From Neckera pumila (lineage: Eukaryota; Streptophyta; Bryopsida; Hypnales; Neckeraceae), in NCBI GenBank assembly GCA_963969595.1, contig OZ018408.1, forward strand, positions 12,955,823-13,019,822: 64,000 bases of DNA, written 5' to 3'. Positions 49,471 through 61,839 of the stretch are shown here, in pieces. Made by a program: the position numbers and the translations under genes. Numbering within the stretch: the first letter of the stretch is position 1; each line of letters begins with the position of its first letter. The notes under the pieces are model-generated. The model was not told the origin of the DNA and did no database searches. It saw only the letters and a list, made by a program, of their open reading frames with translations.

Positions 49471-52400
49471 AATCCAACGATGGTGAAGGCTGAATTAAAA
49501 ACAATAGCATCAGCATACTGCAAGAGATAGCGCGACATGCATGGAGCAGATCTTTTGGCTTAAGGTGGTTTATTTGTTGTCCTTCTAAAGCTTAGTTACG
49601 AAGTTCCAGGCTGTAGTTCTCATAGCTGCATACCTGAGCTTATCATCTAATACTACTAATTATTATACGTCTAGTCGTTTTTGGCAGTAGTGTGAAAAAG
49701 TTAAAGTAATAAATGTAGTCTAAAGGGCATGTTGTTTGTTGCTAACAAACATATGCAGATGTTGTAGGGGGTACAAAAAATATTCTAGAGAGGGCTGTGG
49801 TTGTGGGTCTGACTTTGTGTATTTCTTAGTTGAATTTGTTTTGAACTTCCTCCATGCTGAGACAACGAGTACTACTCCAACAGTATGGACAACCGCATTG
49901 TTTTTGGATACTTGTATAGCGCCATGAAATATGTCCAAGCATTAATTAAGTAGTACCTGTATTGGGACTGAACTCCTATGAGGAGAATAATGTAGGGAAC
50001 GGAGCCCAGTATGGGAGTTCCACAGATATTGTGCTTATGTGTGAGTATACTTTTTTTTCTACTTATTTGTCGGCATATAGACAGCAGCAATGGACAGGTC
50101 CGAGGACATACATGACGATGATCTTTCGAATGCTCGTGAGGTACTCGGCACATATGGTTGACGACGTCAATCCCCCATTGTCCAGCATGTGCTATTGGTA
50201 GTGCCTTTTCATTTCTTGGACAGCATTTCTTCTCTATACTCATGTGGCATTTTCCATGTATAAGTAGCTTGTGGAAGAACGATTGTCAGGTGAGAATGTG
50301 GGTCATCGATTGTGAACGGAAGGGCGACCTCATGGTGAATTTCAAAATATCAAAGAATAAAGTAGGCAAAGGTAACTTTCGTATGCTCATATTTAGACTC
50401 ATAGCACAAATGAATTAAAAATGCTTTGCTTTTTTATGACGCGATTGTATCATGGTCACTAAAGCTCTGTAACAACATTTTTGAACGACAAGCACTATAT
50501 GTTGGTTACGCCTCTAATGAATGGAATTAGGTAGTTGGGCTATATAGTCTTTAGTTTGCAGATATAATAGGCGTGGACAGCGTCCTTCAAGTTGATTTAC
50601 ATCTGCACAGGTAGGCTTCACTGGACCTTGGCAGATGGTTTTTTTTTTCCTATTATTACACAGATGGACACGATTTGAAGCCTATTTGGACATCAACTGG
50701 CAGAGAATTAAAAAAACACAAACCCCGTAAGTAAGAGGAAATATACAATTTTTACAAAGGGTTCATTAAAATGGAGATATATGTTAGTATGAATAACTAA
50801 TGGGTACTTATAGACAGAGTACAGTAATATATTTGACTTTATGGAACCGGGGGAAACACTATTCTCTGACGCACTTGAAGCGTTGGCAACATGAAGTGCA
50901 TTGTGTGATGCATGATGAAGATGATGTACAATTTTGAATCCTTTATTAGGAAGAGGGGATTCGTGGGACTTTTCAATTTTTGAATGCAAGCATTTATACA
51001 TGTGAAAATCTAGGACTATTTTGGCCTTAGGAAAGTTTTGAACAAAATGACTGTGGATGTGCAGGTCTTAAGCGTTAGTGGTCTGTACCTGATAGCGGAA
51101 TCAATTCCTTAGTGCGATTGTCAATAAATTTTGTAATAAGTGGACAATTTTTTTCCTTTATTCAAATGTGGCTATGTGTACGAGTACTTCATGTTGAAAG
51201 AGAAACTTCTGTTCCACAGGTATTTCTTACTTCCCCTGAGAAGTAGTACTTTTTGATGGCAGACAGATTAAGCACATACTAACATTAATGACACTGACAG
51301 CAATTCAAGACATAGTAGCACTGTTGAATGTAAGGGAGAGAAATTCACCTTAGTCCAAAGTGTTGTCACTATAGAAACTGGAATGCAGAGTGCACTATCC
51401 TGTTAGGTGTCCAGAGCGGTTGCACATGAAGTGAATTTGACCACATTGCCCCTCTCTTCCCAAGATAACGTGCTTATTGAGGAAGATTGTAACTTCAATT
51501 TTCAGATTGTAAATCCAGGGTGGAAGTATGTCAATAATGACAGCTTGTTGCGACTACAGTGTGTGCTAACAACAAAGTCTTGTACTATTTGGGGAAGTTG
51601 TTGACATTGAAGAGTATGATTTGTAGTTTGTTTGTCACTTCAGTAATCTTCTACAGAAGACTTGCCGCATTTAATCATAATGTGTTGTTGGGGCCAGGTA
51701 CATTACAGTAGTGTCTGGTTTTGTTTTCAATGAATGGCGGGGTTCTTCAATTGTAGAAGTATTTATATTTCCACAACTGTGGTCCACGTCCATCAAATGT
51801 GACAGGTATATGAATTGACTCCTTTTTAAGAGAAGGTCTATACATTACCCTGGAGGTTGTACTAATTCTATTGCATTATGTCAATTAATTTCTTGAATGT
51901 GAAGCCTTGAAATGACTGTAGTCTAGCTTGCTTCATGACTCGTGGACATGACATTGAAGATGAAATTATTTGAATGAGTGGAGGTCCCTCGTTTCTCCAA
52001 TGTTGTTCTTACCTGCATGATAGCACTGCTTGTCACATAAGGTAAATAGAAATTGTAGAACTGCAGTTATTTTTATGAATTTTGTTATGGCGTTGTAGGT
52101 GTACGAAGTCATGGATTAACTGTCGCATGTTTAAGTCTATAAATTCCTATTGCCGTTGATTTAAAAAAGAACTATGCGGTGTTGTTTCTTGACTATAATT
52201 AATTGTTCATCGAAGATCCTGTTTGAAACTTTAAAAAAAAGGCGGAGTTAGTATCAGTTTCTTTAAATTCAGGTAAGTAGTTCATGTTTACAACATTTTT
52301 AAAAAAGAGGTACAGAAATTGAATGCATTATTTGTGCATAAAAATTCACATGACAGGTGTATTAGTCTATAGTAATGTGCTCAATGTCTGATTCTGGCAT

Positions 52401-53638
52401 TTGATGTCTTTGAAGAAGGAAGCCTATGATTGATTGTCTTCAGTAAGGGACACAATTTCTTATTAATGCCTTAGCAGTGTCTTCATTAGTTTGGTTGTTC
52501 TCTGACTCCCTGAGTGCAGTCAACAACTCTCCGAGTTGTTAAGTTCGTTGTATTCCACTACTTTGGTCCCCTTCTGGAATACATGTGTACGACTATGGAA
52601 CCACACATCTTGTCATGTGTGGTAGACCTTACAGTGCGTACATTTCAACGTTTTTGGCACCAAGATTGATTCACAATAATGGAATTTACCTTGAACCGAA
52701 TTAAATGTGCCTCAATACTAGCATCATTTGAAGGTGTGACCAGCAGGGTTTATAAGATGTTACTCAAGCAAGTTTTGAGGATATTGTAGCTTGTCATTTT
52801 AATAATGTAAGAAGAAAGAGATGTAATGTAAAAGAATTCTTCAGTGAAGTGAGAAGGTGGACTTTGTTCTTCACCTAATTAAGCCTGACAGCAGGTGGAG
52901 AAGGCACGGTCTGTGTATCCCAATGTGTTTAGTTTTTAGTAGCATTTGGATAAGCATCCTAAAGCAAAGCATTTGTAGTCGATTGAATGCATCAAGTAGT
53001 ACATGGAACTTTGAAGTAGGGGACGGCATCTCGGCAGTGCAGGTACATCTCTCTGAGGACCCTCATACCTGTCTTTTTATTTGTGATTTCAGATTGAAGC
53101 AATTAGGCAGTCATCCCTAGACTTCACCCTTGTCTACATAGGTAGCTGCCTCAATTAAGGATTGTCCAAAGCAAAGGACGTATTGTCATCATTCTTTACA
53201 TTTTCATAAGTGTTTGTATTATGTTGTTTATATTTTTTGATTAGAATGCCCAACTCTAGTAGCTTCTTATTAACTTATTGTTCACGAAACTTGTGTGATT
53301 CAATTAAACGTTATGTTTGTTAGCTTTCGTAGACTTCCTTTTTTATGTTCAAGACCTTGGGAAGCCGAGTGCCGTAGTTTAGAAGTACAGGCTGAAAGTG
53401 TGGATTCTGCCTAAATAGCAAATGGTATTCGTATATTTTACAACCGAAGAAGTGCTTAAAGTCGAGGACACCGTCTACCAGTACTAGCAAGTTATAAATC
53501 TCTAAAGTTTGGTTTTCTGGAAAGCGATTGATCAAAGAAAGCAGTGCACCGAATTCAAGCATTAGAGTTCATGGATATAGTCAGTGATGTTTTTGGAGTT
53601 ATTCAGGAAGATATAAATGTGCATCACAGTTGCAGAAT
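49471..53638. other. CACTA right arm, first part, gene-free
   Basis: No recognisable coding domain. The plus strand is G- and T-rich and C-poor, opposite to the left arm. Short frames only. Confidence 0.65.
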
Positions 53639-56600
53639 TGTCGTAGCATAGAAAGTACAAAATCCTTCTCTAAGGCCTTAATGGACTCTAAAGTGACTCG
53701 TGTATCGTTCCGCAGAGATCTCGGTGTAATTCTACTAATTGGCCGGAATGCAGTGAATTGGTATCCCCAAACAAACCCCAAGTACTAGTCTAGACTGGAT
53801 CCAGCTCCAGTAATCCAGAACCGAAAATTCCTTTCCCGATTATATATCCGGTCTAGAGTATGTAACTACATGTAATAAATTCAAATTTAACCTCTGGACC
53901 AAGAGGGATCTGCAACTTTGGGCTTCAGGAAGGAAGCTTAACTCCTACCCTCCGAGTTTTAACGTGTCAGAAGATCCATGATATAAACTTAAAAAGAAAA
54001 CTTTGACAAGAACAACGAGAAAGAGACCGTCCTCACAACTAGACCGGATGGGCTATGCAGGCTAGCAGGTCACGCAAGAAAGTCTGGATTCTCCTAACAA
54101 TTACTACAATGACAGACTACAGGACAATCCATGGCCTAAATAGAAAAGGGGCGTCAGGAAAAAATGGGAGAGCTATGATACTTCTTGACAAAAGCAGCTT
54201 CTTGACAAAAGCTAGCTCTAATCCTTGCAAGGAAATCCTATTGTATCTTGTCTAACACGCAATTTCTCCAGGGACCGGATACTTCCTGTATCCGGGTTTC
54301 ACTTCCTCCTTACCCAAATCTGCATGATCTCACTGCTCTCACGATAATACGGACAAGTGTTAAAAGGTACAGCTCACAATTGTAAATTGGAAAACTCCAA
54401 CGGCATTTGCAGAAAAATTGGGAATACAAAGTATAGAAAATGCAACCCAGATCAAACCTAAAATCCGCCTTTAAATACTAAACTATACCTCAAACTCAAA
54501 AAGCGCATAAGGCTAATTACAGCTAATGGAATGACACGTTTCATTCCTAACTTCATGTCTAATTTAGGTAACTTAAGCTACAGTCAAAAAGCTTCCATTA
54601 AATGTGGATCTTAGATCCTAAAAATCCGGAATCAACTTGAGTCTTAACTCCTTCTAAACTAAAAATATACCTACACATCTATTTGTCAAAATTAGGCATG
54701 CAGCCTTACAGTCACTGTCAGAACCTTCACCTACTTCCTACTCTTCTTCACTGGAGAAAATCCCACCTTAGCTAGTCCCTTCCGGGTCAAGGGCTTCTTT
54801 CCGGTCTGCGGCTTGGAAGTTTGTTTGGACCGGACTTTTGCCTTTTCTCTGGCTGCCTTTGCCTTTGTCGCTCGGGTCTCTGCCAAGGCCTGATCGGGAT
54901 CCGAATAAGGTTCAGAATCCTGGTTCGAACCGGATTTCTCTTCATCATAGTCGTAATCCTCTTCTTCTTCCTCCTCCTCCTAAACCTTGGTGGATTTCCT
55001 CTTGGTCGACTGTGGTTATGGAGCCTTTCTCTTCTACGGGATTGTTGCCTTGCTCTGAGGTGTCGCATCTCCTCCAGCCAGTTTCCTGATTAGGCCCTTA
55101 CTCGGTGAGCTGGATGAAGTGCCGCGACCAGCTCCAGTCTTTGTCTTCACGACAGATTGCATCAGGGCCGTCATCTTCCTTGCATCTTTAAACTGCACCT
55201 TCTTTCCGGGAATCTTGGGAGAAGACTTGGAGGGTGAGAAGGCACTGATCTGCTTCACCTTGGTACTCTCCCCTGGAATGGACCCTCCTGGTCTGGTTGC
55301 CGGTTCCGGTCCCTGTGCCTTTGCTGGATCCGATCTCGTCACCTTCGTAACCTCCAACTTGTCATTCTCCGGATCCGGGTCGGTGACTTTGGTGATCTCC
55401 ACCTCCGTTTCCTGCACCTGACTTGTCTTGGCTTCTTGGTGCTCCTCTGTTATAGGTAGGTCTGGTTGCTCGTGAAAAGTCTCACCTTTACCCTTGTCCT
55501 CTGCTGTTGGCTGCTGAACTAGTTCATGATCCGGTTCCGGTCTTGGTGCAGGATCACTTTGAGGGTTTACCTCGCGCATCACTTCTCGCAGTTGTTCCAG
55601 TGTGGACTCCATCTTCTTGTGATAAGTCACCATAGCCAGTATGAGCTTCTGATGCAGCTGTCGTCCTTCCACCATTACTTGTTGGTCAAACAAGTTAGCC
55701 TTGTTGACAACTTCACATGGATGGGTGATGAATTCCCGGATTCGGGAGATGGTGTCTCACGTTTGCGTGGAGAACGTTTTCTCCTTCTCCACCTCTTCTG
55801 TTTTCTGGCGCAACTCCTGTTTAAGAGTGGCCACTTGGCCGGATAGCTTTGCCAATTCTTCCTTGTTTTCATTCTTCTCCTTCTCTCGGATAAGCCATAT
55901 TACCCGGATTAAGGCTTGAGCTGGGTGGACGGCGCCCACTGTGGTGCAGATGGTCTGCATCATCCCTCGCTCCTTCTCGTACCGGTTCCTGAAGTCGCTC
56001 AATTCTCGAGTGATTCTCTCTAGCGGCTCGTCTCTCCAGACCGGATTGGTATCCTTGGTCTGCTCTTCCTCTATCTGACCCTTTCCTCTTGTTTTCTCAC
56101 CCTTATCATCATTCTCACCCTCATCCTCATCTTCCTCAGACTCGCTCTGCTCATCCTCATTGTCTCCCTCATCTGAGGATTCTTCCTCATTTCCGGTCTC
56201 AGGATCTAAGTTTGGAACTTCAAACTCTACCAGGGCAGCAGCGGCCTCATACTCTACCTCTTCATCTTTTGTCATCACCCCCTCAGAATGATACAGATGA
56301 ATCAGGAATGGACAGATGGCGGAGGGCTTGGCCTTCCCAACATTATTCACCATTTTCAGTACTTGGTCCTGGATGACCACTCCCCAATCTACTTTCCGGT
56401 CTCCAGACAATGCGCCAAATATTGTATTGGCCAATGTCAGAGAAACTCGGCTTGGCCTTTCCGGGTTGAGAATGGTCAAGACATACTGTAACAACCGCTT
56501 CTCTCTCTGATTGATACAATCGGTGACTGAGAACCCGTCTTTCTTACTAATTGGGTTTCAGAACTTACCCACCGTATACTGGTGTTTCCGGGATGCACTT

Positions 56601-57092
56601 CTTTCGCCTTCCTGGTTGAATAGATAGACCTTCCTCCACATGTCCGCCGTCCATCGCTTGGGCTTTGCACGGATTGTGGTCGCAGCGTGAGTTGGCGCTC
56701 CAGGCCTCAATTCCGCCACTACTGCTTCGCTTCTGAAGTCCCACGGTCGGATCAAGAACCCAACGCACCCCATATGCTCCAAGTCTTCTTTCAGCTCCGC
56801 TAATGATTAGAACGTTCCCGTAGTTCCCTAGGGTTAAGTAGGTCACCGTTGGATGCCGGTTCCTGTTACCCCTTTTTTGATCCAGTCTAGGCGAATTCAA
56901 ACTCCGGTTTCTTGTTTCCGATACATTCGGTTAGCCTTTACATCGATTCTTGATCAGTCTACTTCCGGTTTCCGGTTCTAAACATTAGACGGTCTATAAC
57001 TACCTTAAAATCGAAAAAATTTACTGCTAAGAAGAATATTATTCCTTCATTTATATTTTAAATTAGTAAAAGTGGATTTTCAGGTTCCGACA
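53639..57092 (-). mobile_element. unclassified 3.9-kb element, copy 2, inverted and internally deleted
   Basis: On the minus strand it starts TGTCGGAACC at 57,092 and ends TGCTACGACA at 53,639, matching both ends of copy 1. It is 3454 bp long. About 452 bp, equivalent to copy 1 positions 783-1234, are missing, which removes the start codon and the first codons. The flanking bases (AGAAT and GAAGC, plus strand) do not match, so there is no target duplication. It lies within the right arm of the 32-kb CACTA. Confidence 0.88.
54720..56800 (-). pseudogene. coiled-coil protein gene of element copy 2, start deleted
   Basis: Colinear with the copy 1 gene from its 28th codon on. 'LEHMGCVGFLIRPWDFRSEA' shows CAT where copy 1 has its first stop. 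Around 56,560 'VGKF' is followed by TGA. 'MLQYVLTILNPERPSRVSLTLANTIF', the acidic tract, and the coiled coil follow. A TGA near 55,755 stands in place of AAG in copy 1. A stop after 'SKATIP' (near 55,034) and more stops break the Lys-rich tail, which ends near 54,720. Comparison with copy 1 shows which stops are recent in each copy. No function can be assigned. Confidence 0.75.
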
Positions 57093-60000
57093 GAAGCAAT
57101 TGTTGGTGAATGCGTATTCATAGGAAATCATTTTTCTATATGCACTGCACACAAGTATCACTGTTATTGCTCCTTTGTGAATTAGATATTCACAGAAATC
57201 ATTGCTTAGTATCACTGATAGTGAAAGATTGGTAGTCGACCGTGGAGAGCAAATGAATGCAACAAGAAATAGTCTGAATGGGCAAATTGGAGGGAATTGA
57301 TGAAAAATCTGTGAAGATCTCTGGAACAGTGATGTGGACAATCCGTAGTTGAGGCAAGGACAACGCTGACATTGAATGCCACGAATACCATCATGAATCA
57401 AACGACCACTGTGTCTCATGTACATTGATTTGAGAAGGGAGGCAATGCATTGTTGAATTGGTGAAGTTGAATTGAATTTTTGTTTTCCTCGAATGCTGAG
57501 GAATCTACAGGAAGATCCTATCTGGAAGGTACCATTACTGATGAACAGCAAAGTAGACAAAGTTACGCCAGTACCTTTGCAATATTGGCGTGCAAATGAA
57601 AGAGTACGTAATCACTGAATATGCAGAGGCAAATACTAGTTATCTATAGTGGTGGAAGAAGAATGAAGTCTTGATTTATTAATTTTTTTGCTTTGTGACT
57701 GTTTGTTGTAGTTGCATTCATATTGACACTGGAGTAGGTGACCACTGACCAATATGTGCTTCAGATAGAAACAAATGTCAATGCTCACAGAGTGTTACTT
57801 CTAATGTATGACTGCATGTCTTGTACTGAAATTTTAGGAATATAAATAGTGGTGGAAGTCCTCATAATGGAAGCAACTGAACCGTTATTTTATATTTTCC
57901 ATGCGGATAGGTAGGTTGTTAGGTTCAAGCATCAGCAGGCGAGAAAGTGAGTTAGATGTTATGAATGTGTGTTACTGTGTGATGTGATAACACCGTAACA
58001 CTCTGTCGAACTTGTTATGAGGACCTATGTAAAAGTGGAGTGCAGTATTGTGCACGCAGATTGCAATGGAAAATGAGGAAGTGGACTTGGAAGGTGTATG
58101 TCTTGAATTGGCTTGTAGTTTGTCCAAATTTTTAATTTAGACTCACCTTCATCTGCAGATGCATTGTTTCCGTTATGGCAGGGTTGTTTATGTTTCACAG
58201 GTCAATGTCCATGTTGTACAGGAGAAAGCAGAACTTCGAGAGAAGACGAAGTAACGGAGAAGCCTCTTGTGAAGTATGATTTGTTTTTTTAGTCTCTCTG
58301 TGTAATATAAAGTAAGTTTGTTTATTACGTTCGAATGGGACTTCGAAATACTTCTTTTGCGTACAATGGATTCAGATGCGTATGCACGTTTTGTGCAGGA
58401 GGACTGTAGACCCATCGTGAAAGAATTTATATTGATACGTCCTTGTGAAATTGGAATTTAAACCGCATATTCCGGTCAGCAGTTTCAAGGCAGATGTGGG
58501 ATGCCATATTATGGACTGATTGGGAGGTAATGTTTGTTATCTTGTATTAGTCATGATGGGATTTCATCTCATTGCGTGTAAAGAGGAGACGGGAGAGCTT
58601 GAAAGTGGGTAGCAGGTTTTCTTTTTTTGTGCATTTCTTGTGGGTGGGAAGTCCGCTTGTTGGGATAAGGCGGAGTGTACATGACACTGTCAACAGCCTT
58701 GTACAAAAAGTTGCTTCCGAAGAAAATGGGAACTAGAACTGTCAATACAAGCAACAGAGGAATTCTTGTTTTTGTAAGCCCAGGAGTTCGGATCATTGGA
58801 AGAAGGTGTAGACCTAGGAAGTGCAAGATGCAGGCATAATGGGAAGTTCTAGAATGTGATTTACTTTTTTGACAACCATGCTCATTGCCGCATGGAAGCT
58901 GTCCTCAGTGCCCATGGATTAGTTGTCGTTCTGCGAAAAGGTGAATTGGAAGAGGTCAGTCAATGATTGAAGTCCTCATACTGAGAGTTCTTGAAATTGT
59001 CGTTAAGTTTTTGTGAGTCCTTTTTTTTTTTCCGGTGACATGTTTGATGAAGTTGAAGTCTATGGTGATTCCCGAAGAGCCTGGTCTGAGTGACTAAGTG
59101 TAGTACGTCACTTGGGAAGGCAAAGTGTGTCTATAGCAGTTCCGAAAACAAATAATAACATGAACCATGTATAAAATGATGTTGGGTTTGAAGCCTATGA
59201 TAGCCATAATTAGCATTGATGGAGGCATGGAAATAGCCGTTTTGTTCCTGTTGGGGCATGTAGGGAACCCGGTTCAGTTGTTGCTGTTTGAAAGCATTGG
59301 TTCTATCTTGCAGAGTGCTATTCAAATGAGGGATATGGCATTGTGCATTTCTGAAATAACATGTACTTATTTCAATTGAGGCAGACAATGATAGTGAGGG
59401 GTTTCTATGTGTGGACGAAGGTAACGTCACATAAATAAGCGTCTTGCGCATGTATATTCTTGATATTGCAGGAGGTGGGATTTATTGATCAAATAGCAAA
59501 AGCAAGAAACATAAACAAGAAAAACAAGAGTTGAAGCCGTCTCCCAACCTGTTCAAATGTAGAGGTCACCAATGAGAGGTACCCGGAAGAAGCAGTGGTT
59601 GTAGACACTGAAGATTTGGCAGAGAAGGATGTTTTATGAATGACATGAACGCAGAACAGCATTTTTGAGTTCGTGGTTTAGCTCTTTACTAGGAATGGGT
59701 AAAGTATGAGTTATAATTCCATTGGAGTGATGAATGGGTGTACTGAACCTAGACGACAGACGCACTAGCTTATGCTCAATTATAATTTGAGCTTTGGTAT
59801 TTGCGAGCACTTCTCTTAGTCTCCTTTTGGATATTCCTGGAATCAGTAGGGTGATTACATCATTAACGGAGGTCCGAGAGTTTGAAAATAATTGCTGTAC
59901 TAAGTTTTCCTTCTTGTTGGAATTGGCAATTAGGATCGTGGCAGGAAATAATGATGTGTGACCTACTACCAGCAAGCTCACAAATGATGGTGAAGTTACA

Positions 60001-61171
60001 GTTTTGAGGTCGATGTTGGCAGTGTAGTAGTATCATGTCCATTTTTCTCTAGTGCTGCCTACATTCTTGGTGAGCAGTGCATTCATGTCGTGTTGTTAGT
60101 TGTAATTTTGATGAGGACGATGTAGAGGAAAAACAGAGTTTGAAGACAGAGAACTAGCCTAGAGCAATTCTTGTGGACATCCCACTTGTTCGTGTTGCGG
60201 ACACTGGCATTGGGGCTTTGTTTTGCTTCCTGGTGGTAGACGTGAATATGATGTAAATTACAAGTGTGAGGGACTGAAGCGAATTCATGTTCTGTTGTGT
60301 CCACATTTTTTTCTTTCCCAACCTCATTTGAAAAAGGGGGTTTGGTAACCCTTGTAAGACTACTGACATGAATTGAACAAAGCAAATTTTTTGAATTTTT
60401 TTATGTGTTGTCAGGTAAGCTGCACCTCCTTTCACCTGTTTTGAGGACAAGCATGTGCACAAAGGTACAGTGATGAATTCCTGTTTTGAAGGACATGCCT
60501 TTAGAATTCTAAAGGCGTCTTCTTCCCACCAATTAGCAGCTGAAGATGCAAGTGACAAGAGACAGTGTGTGTGGTGGCCTGTTGGGCACTGTCATGGACA
60601 CATGTACGTGCGCATTTTGCTAGACAGAGCAATAGCAGTAGGGAAGTCAAAATTGAAGCAGAAGAGTATATGAATTGTGTGATAGACCTGGTGGCAAGTA
60701 TTAATTTTTGAATGTGTAAAATACCATTTCCATCATCATTTGTAAGAATCAAATACTAAATTTTTTTTTTTGAGTTTCATTGTGCATTGTGGCAACTAAT
60801 CAATTGTATTTCACTTAATGTGACTGAGTACACAATGAACTTGCATAATTGCTTTTTTTGTATGATGAAGTTGTAGTAATTTGCAAATTCAGAATATGGA
60901 AACTGTAGTATTTTTTAAACATCATTAAACAAACACATGCACAACATGGCACTCCTGAGCATATCATTACTGACCAAATCAGCAGAAGAATGTATGGAAG
61001 GACAGTCATGACCAGCAATAAAATGACCGAATTAACAATAGAAGCAACGTTTTTTTGCTCAAATAATCAGGAAAGTGACCAAATCAGCAAATGAAATAAC
61101 AAACATTTGCTCTGAAATCAACTCTTCCGTGTTGGCAAGTGCCCAAATCAAGTTGTCCTAATTAACAAAAA
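57093..61171. other. CACTA right arm, second part, gene-free
   Basis: No supported gene. G and T exceed C and A on the plus strand up to about 60,800. Towards the end the word 'gaccaaatcagca' recurs (about 60,973, 61,076) with a variant 'gcccaaatcaag' (61,141), which look like CACTA subterminal repeats. Confidence 0.65.
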
Positions 61172-61228
61172 AATCAACACTTTCGTGTTAATTTTTTGTT
61201 AATGTAGTCACTGTTTTTTCTACTAGCG
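61172..61228 (-). repeat. CACTA right terminal inverted repeat
   Basis: Read inverted: CGCTAGTAGAAAA, then 'cagtgactacattaac' and 'aaaaaattaac'. It matches the left end except for the second base (CG instead of CA) and a few internal differences. Confidence 0.85.
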
Positions 61229-61604
61229 TCTTCTTGTAGGAGGAGACCTTCAAGCTCAGGAAAGGAAGGTATGCAATCCCTACCCTTCTGAATTTTCTTG
61301 AATGTTGACCAGGATTTAGATAAACTGTTCAGAGTAAGATCCACAAGGTCCTCATCTGTTGTATATATACCTAGGTTTGCCAATTGAGTAACTAGCATGT
61401 TTATCTCTTGTAAATGTACCCCTATGCCTTTCCCTTCAGCTAGTCTAAGTGAATAAAACTATTCCTTTAGGAAGAGCCGGCGAGATGAGCTATGTACGTC
61501 GCACATGCTCCTAAGGGGTTGCCATATGGCCTGGGGTTCAGTGAGATGAATAACACTGAGAATGATGTAGTCTCTTACGAGAGATATGATAATTCATCCT
61601 ATAT
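61229..61604 (-). pseudogene. copia gag, capsid (UBN2-type) part, right of the CACTA
   Basis: On the minus strand 'LAEGKGIGVHLQEINMLVTQL', 'DEDLVDLTLNSLSKSWSTFKK' and 'SFPELEGLLLQE' are typical of the copia gag UBN2 domain. Upstream, 'DYIILSVIHLTEPQAIWQPLRSMC' precedes an in-frame TAG near 61,460 where a Gln codon is likely. The frame runs into the CACTA site at 61,229 and continues at 28,942. The N-terminal part of gag is cut off at about 61,604 by the second CACTA. Confidence 0.85.
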
Positions 61605-61839
61605 ACACGAGAAGAAAAACGGGTCCGTAGCAACCCACTGATATGCGACTAGATGTCCTGTACAACTATCGTGCAACCGTGGCCCTCTCTATTTGCACCA
61701 AATTTATTGTATACTTTGTACTAGTCGCAAAGCAGTTGTAGAATGATGTAGAGGGTTACAAGGAGCAACAGCTGAGTAGATGTGAAGCATTCTACATCCA
61801 CAGTTCAACAAAGTTGTCGATGTATCTCTTGGAAGTTCA

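Larger units (their letters stand above)
28943..61228. mobile_element. 32.3-kb CACTA (En/Spm) element inserted in copia gag
   Basis: The left end CACTAGTAGAAAA is at 28,943; the right end, read inverted, is CGCTAGTAGAAAA ending at 61,228. TCT flanks both sides (28,940-28,942 and 61,229-61,231), the 3-bp duplication of CACTA elements. The ends stay similar for about 45 bp. It contains a TNP2-type gene (minus strand) and a TNP1-like gene (plus strand), and a nested copy of the 3.9-kb element. Removing it restores continuity of the copia gag frame. It is very long for a CACTA, mostly from gene-free arms. Confidence 0.92.

Noticed and set aside
54787..55421. Basic Arg/Lys-rich and mixed frames on both strands
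   Set aside because: They are alternate-frame readings of the decayed coiled-coil gene of element copy 2; the same artefact appears at 2956-3258 in copy 1.
58569..58826. Hydrophobic minus-strand frame in the CACTA right arm
   Set aside because: No domain, no splice-consistent neighbour, and composition explained by the strand bias of the arm.
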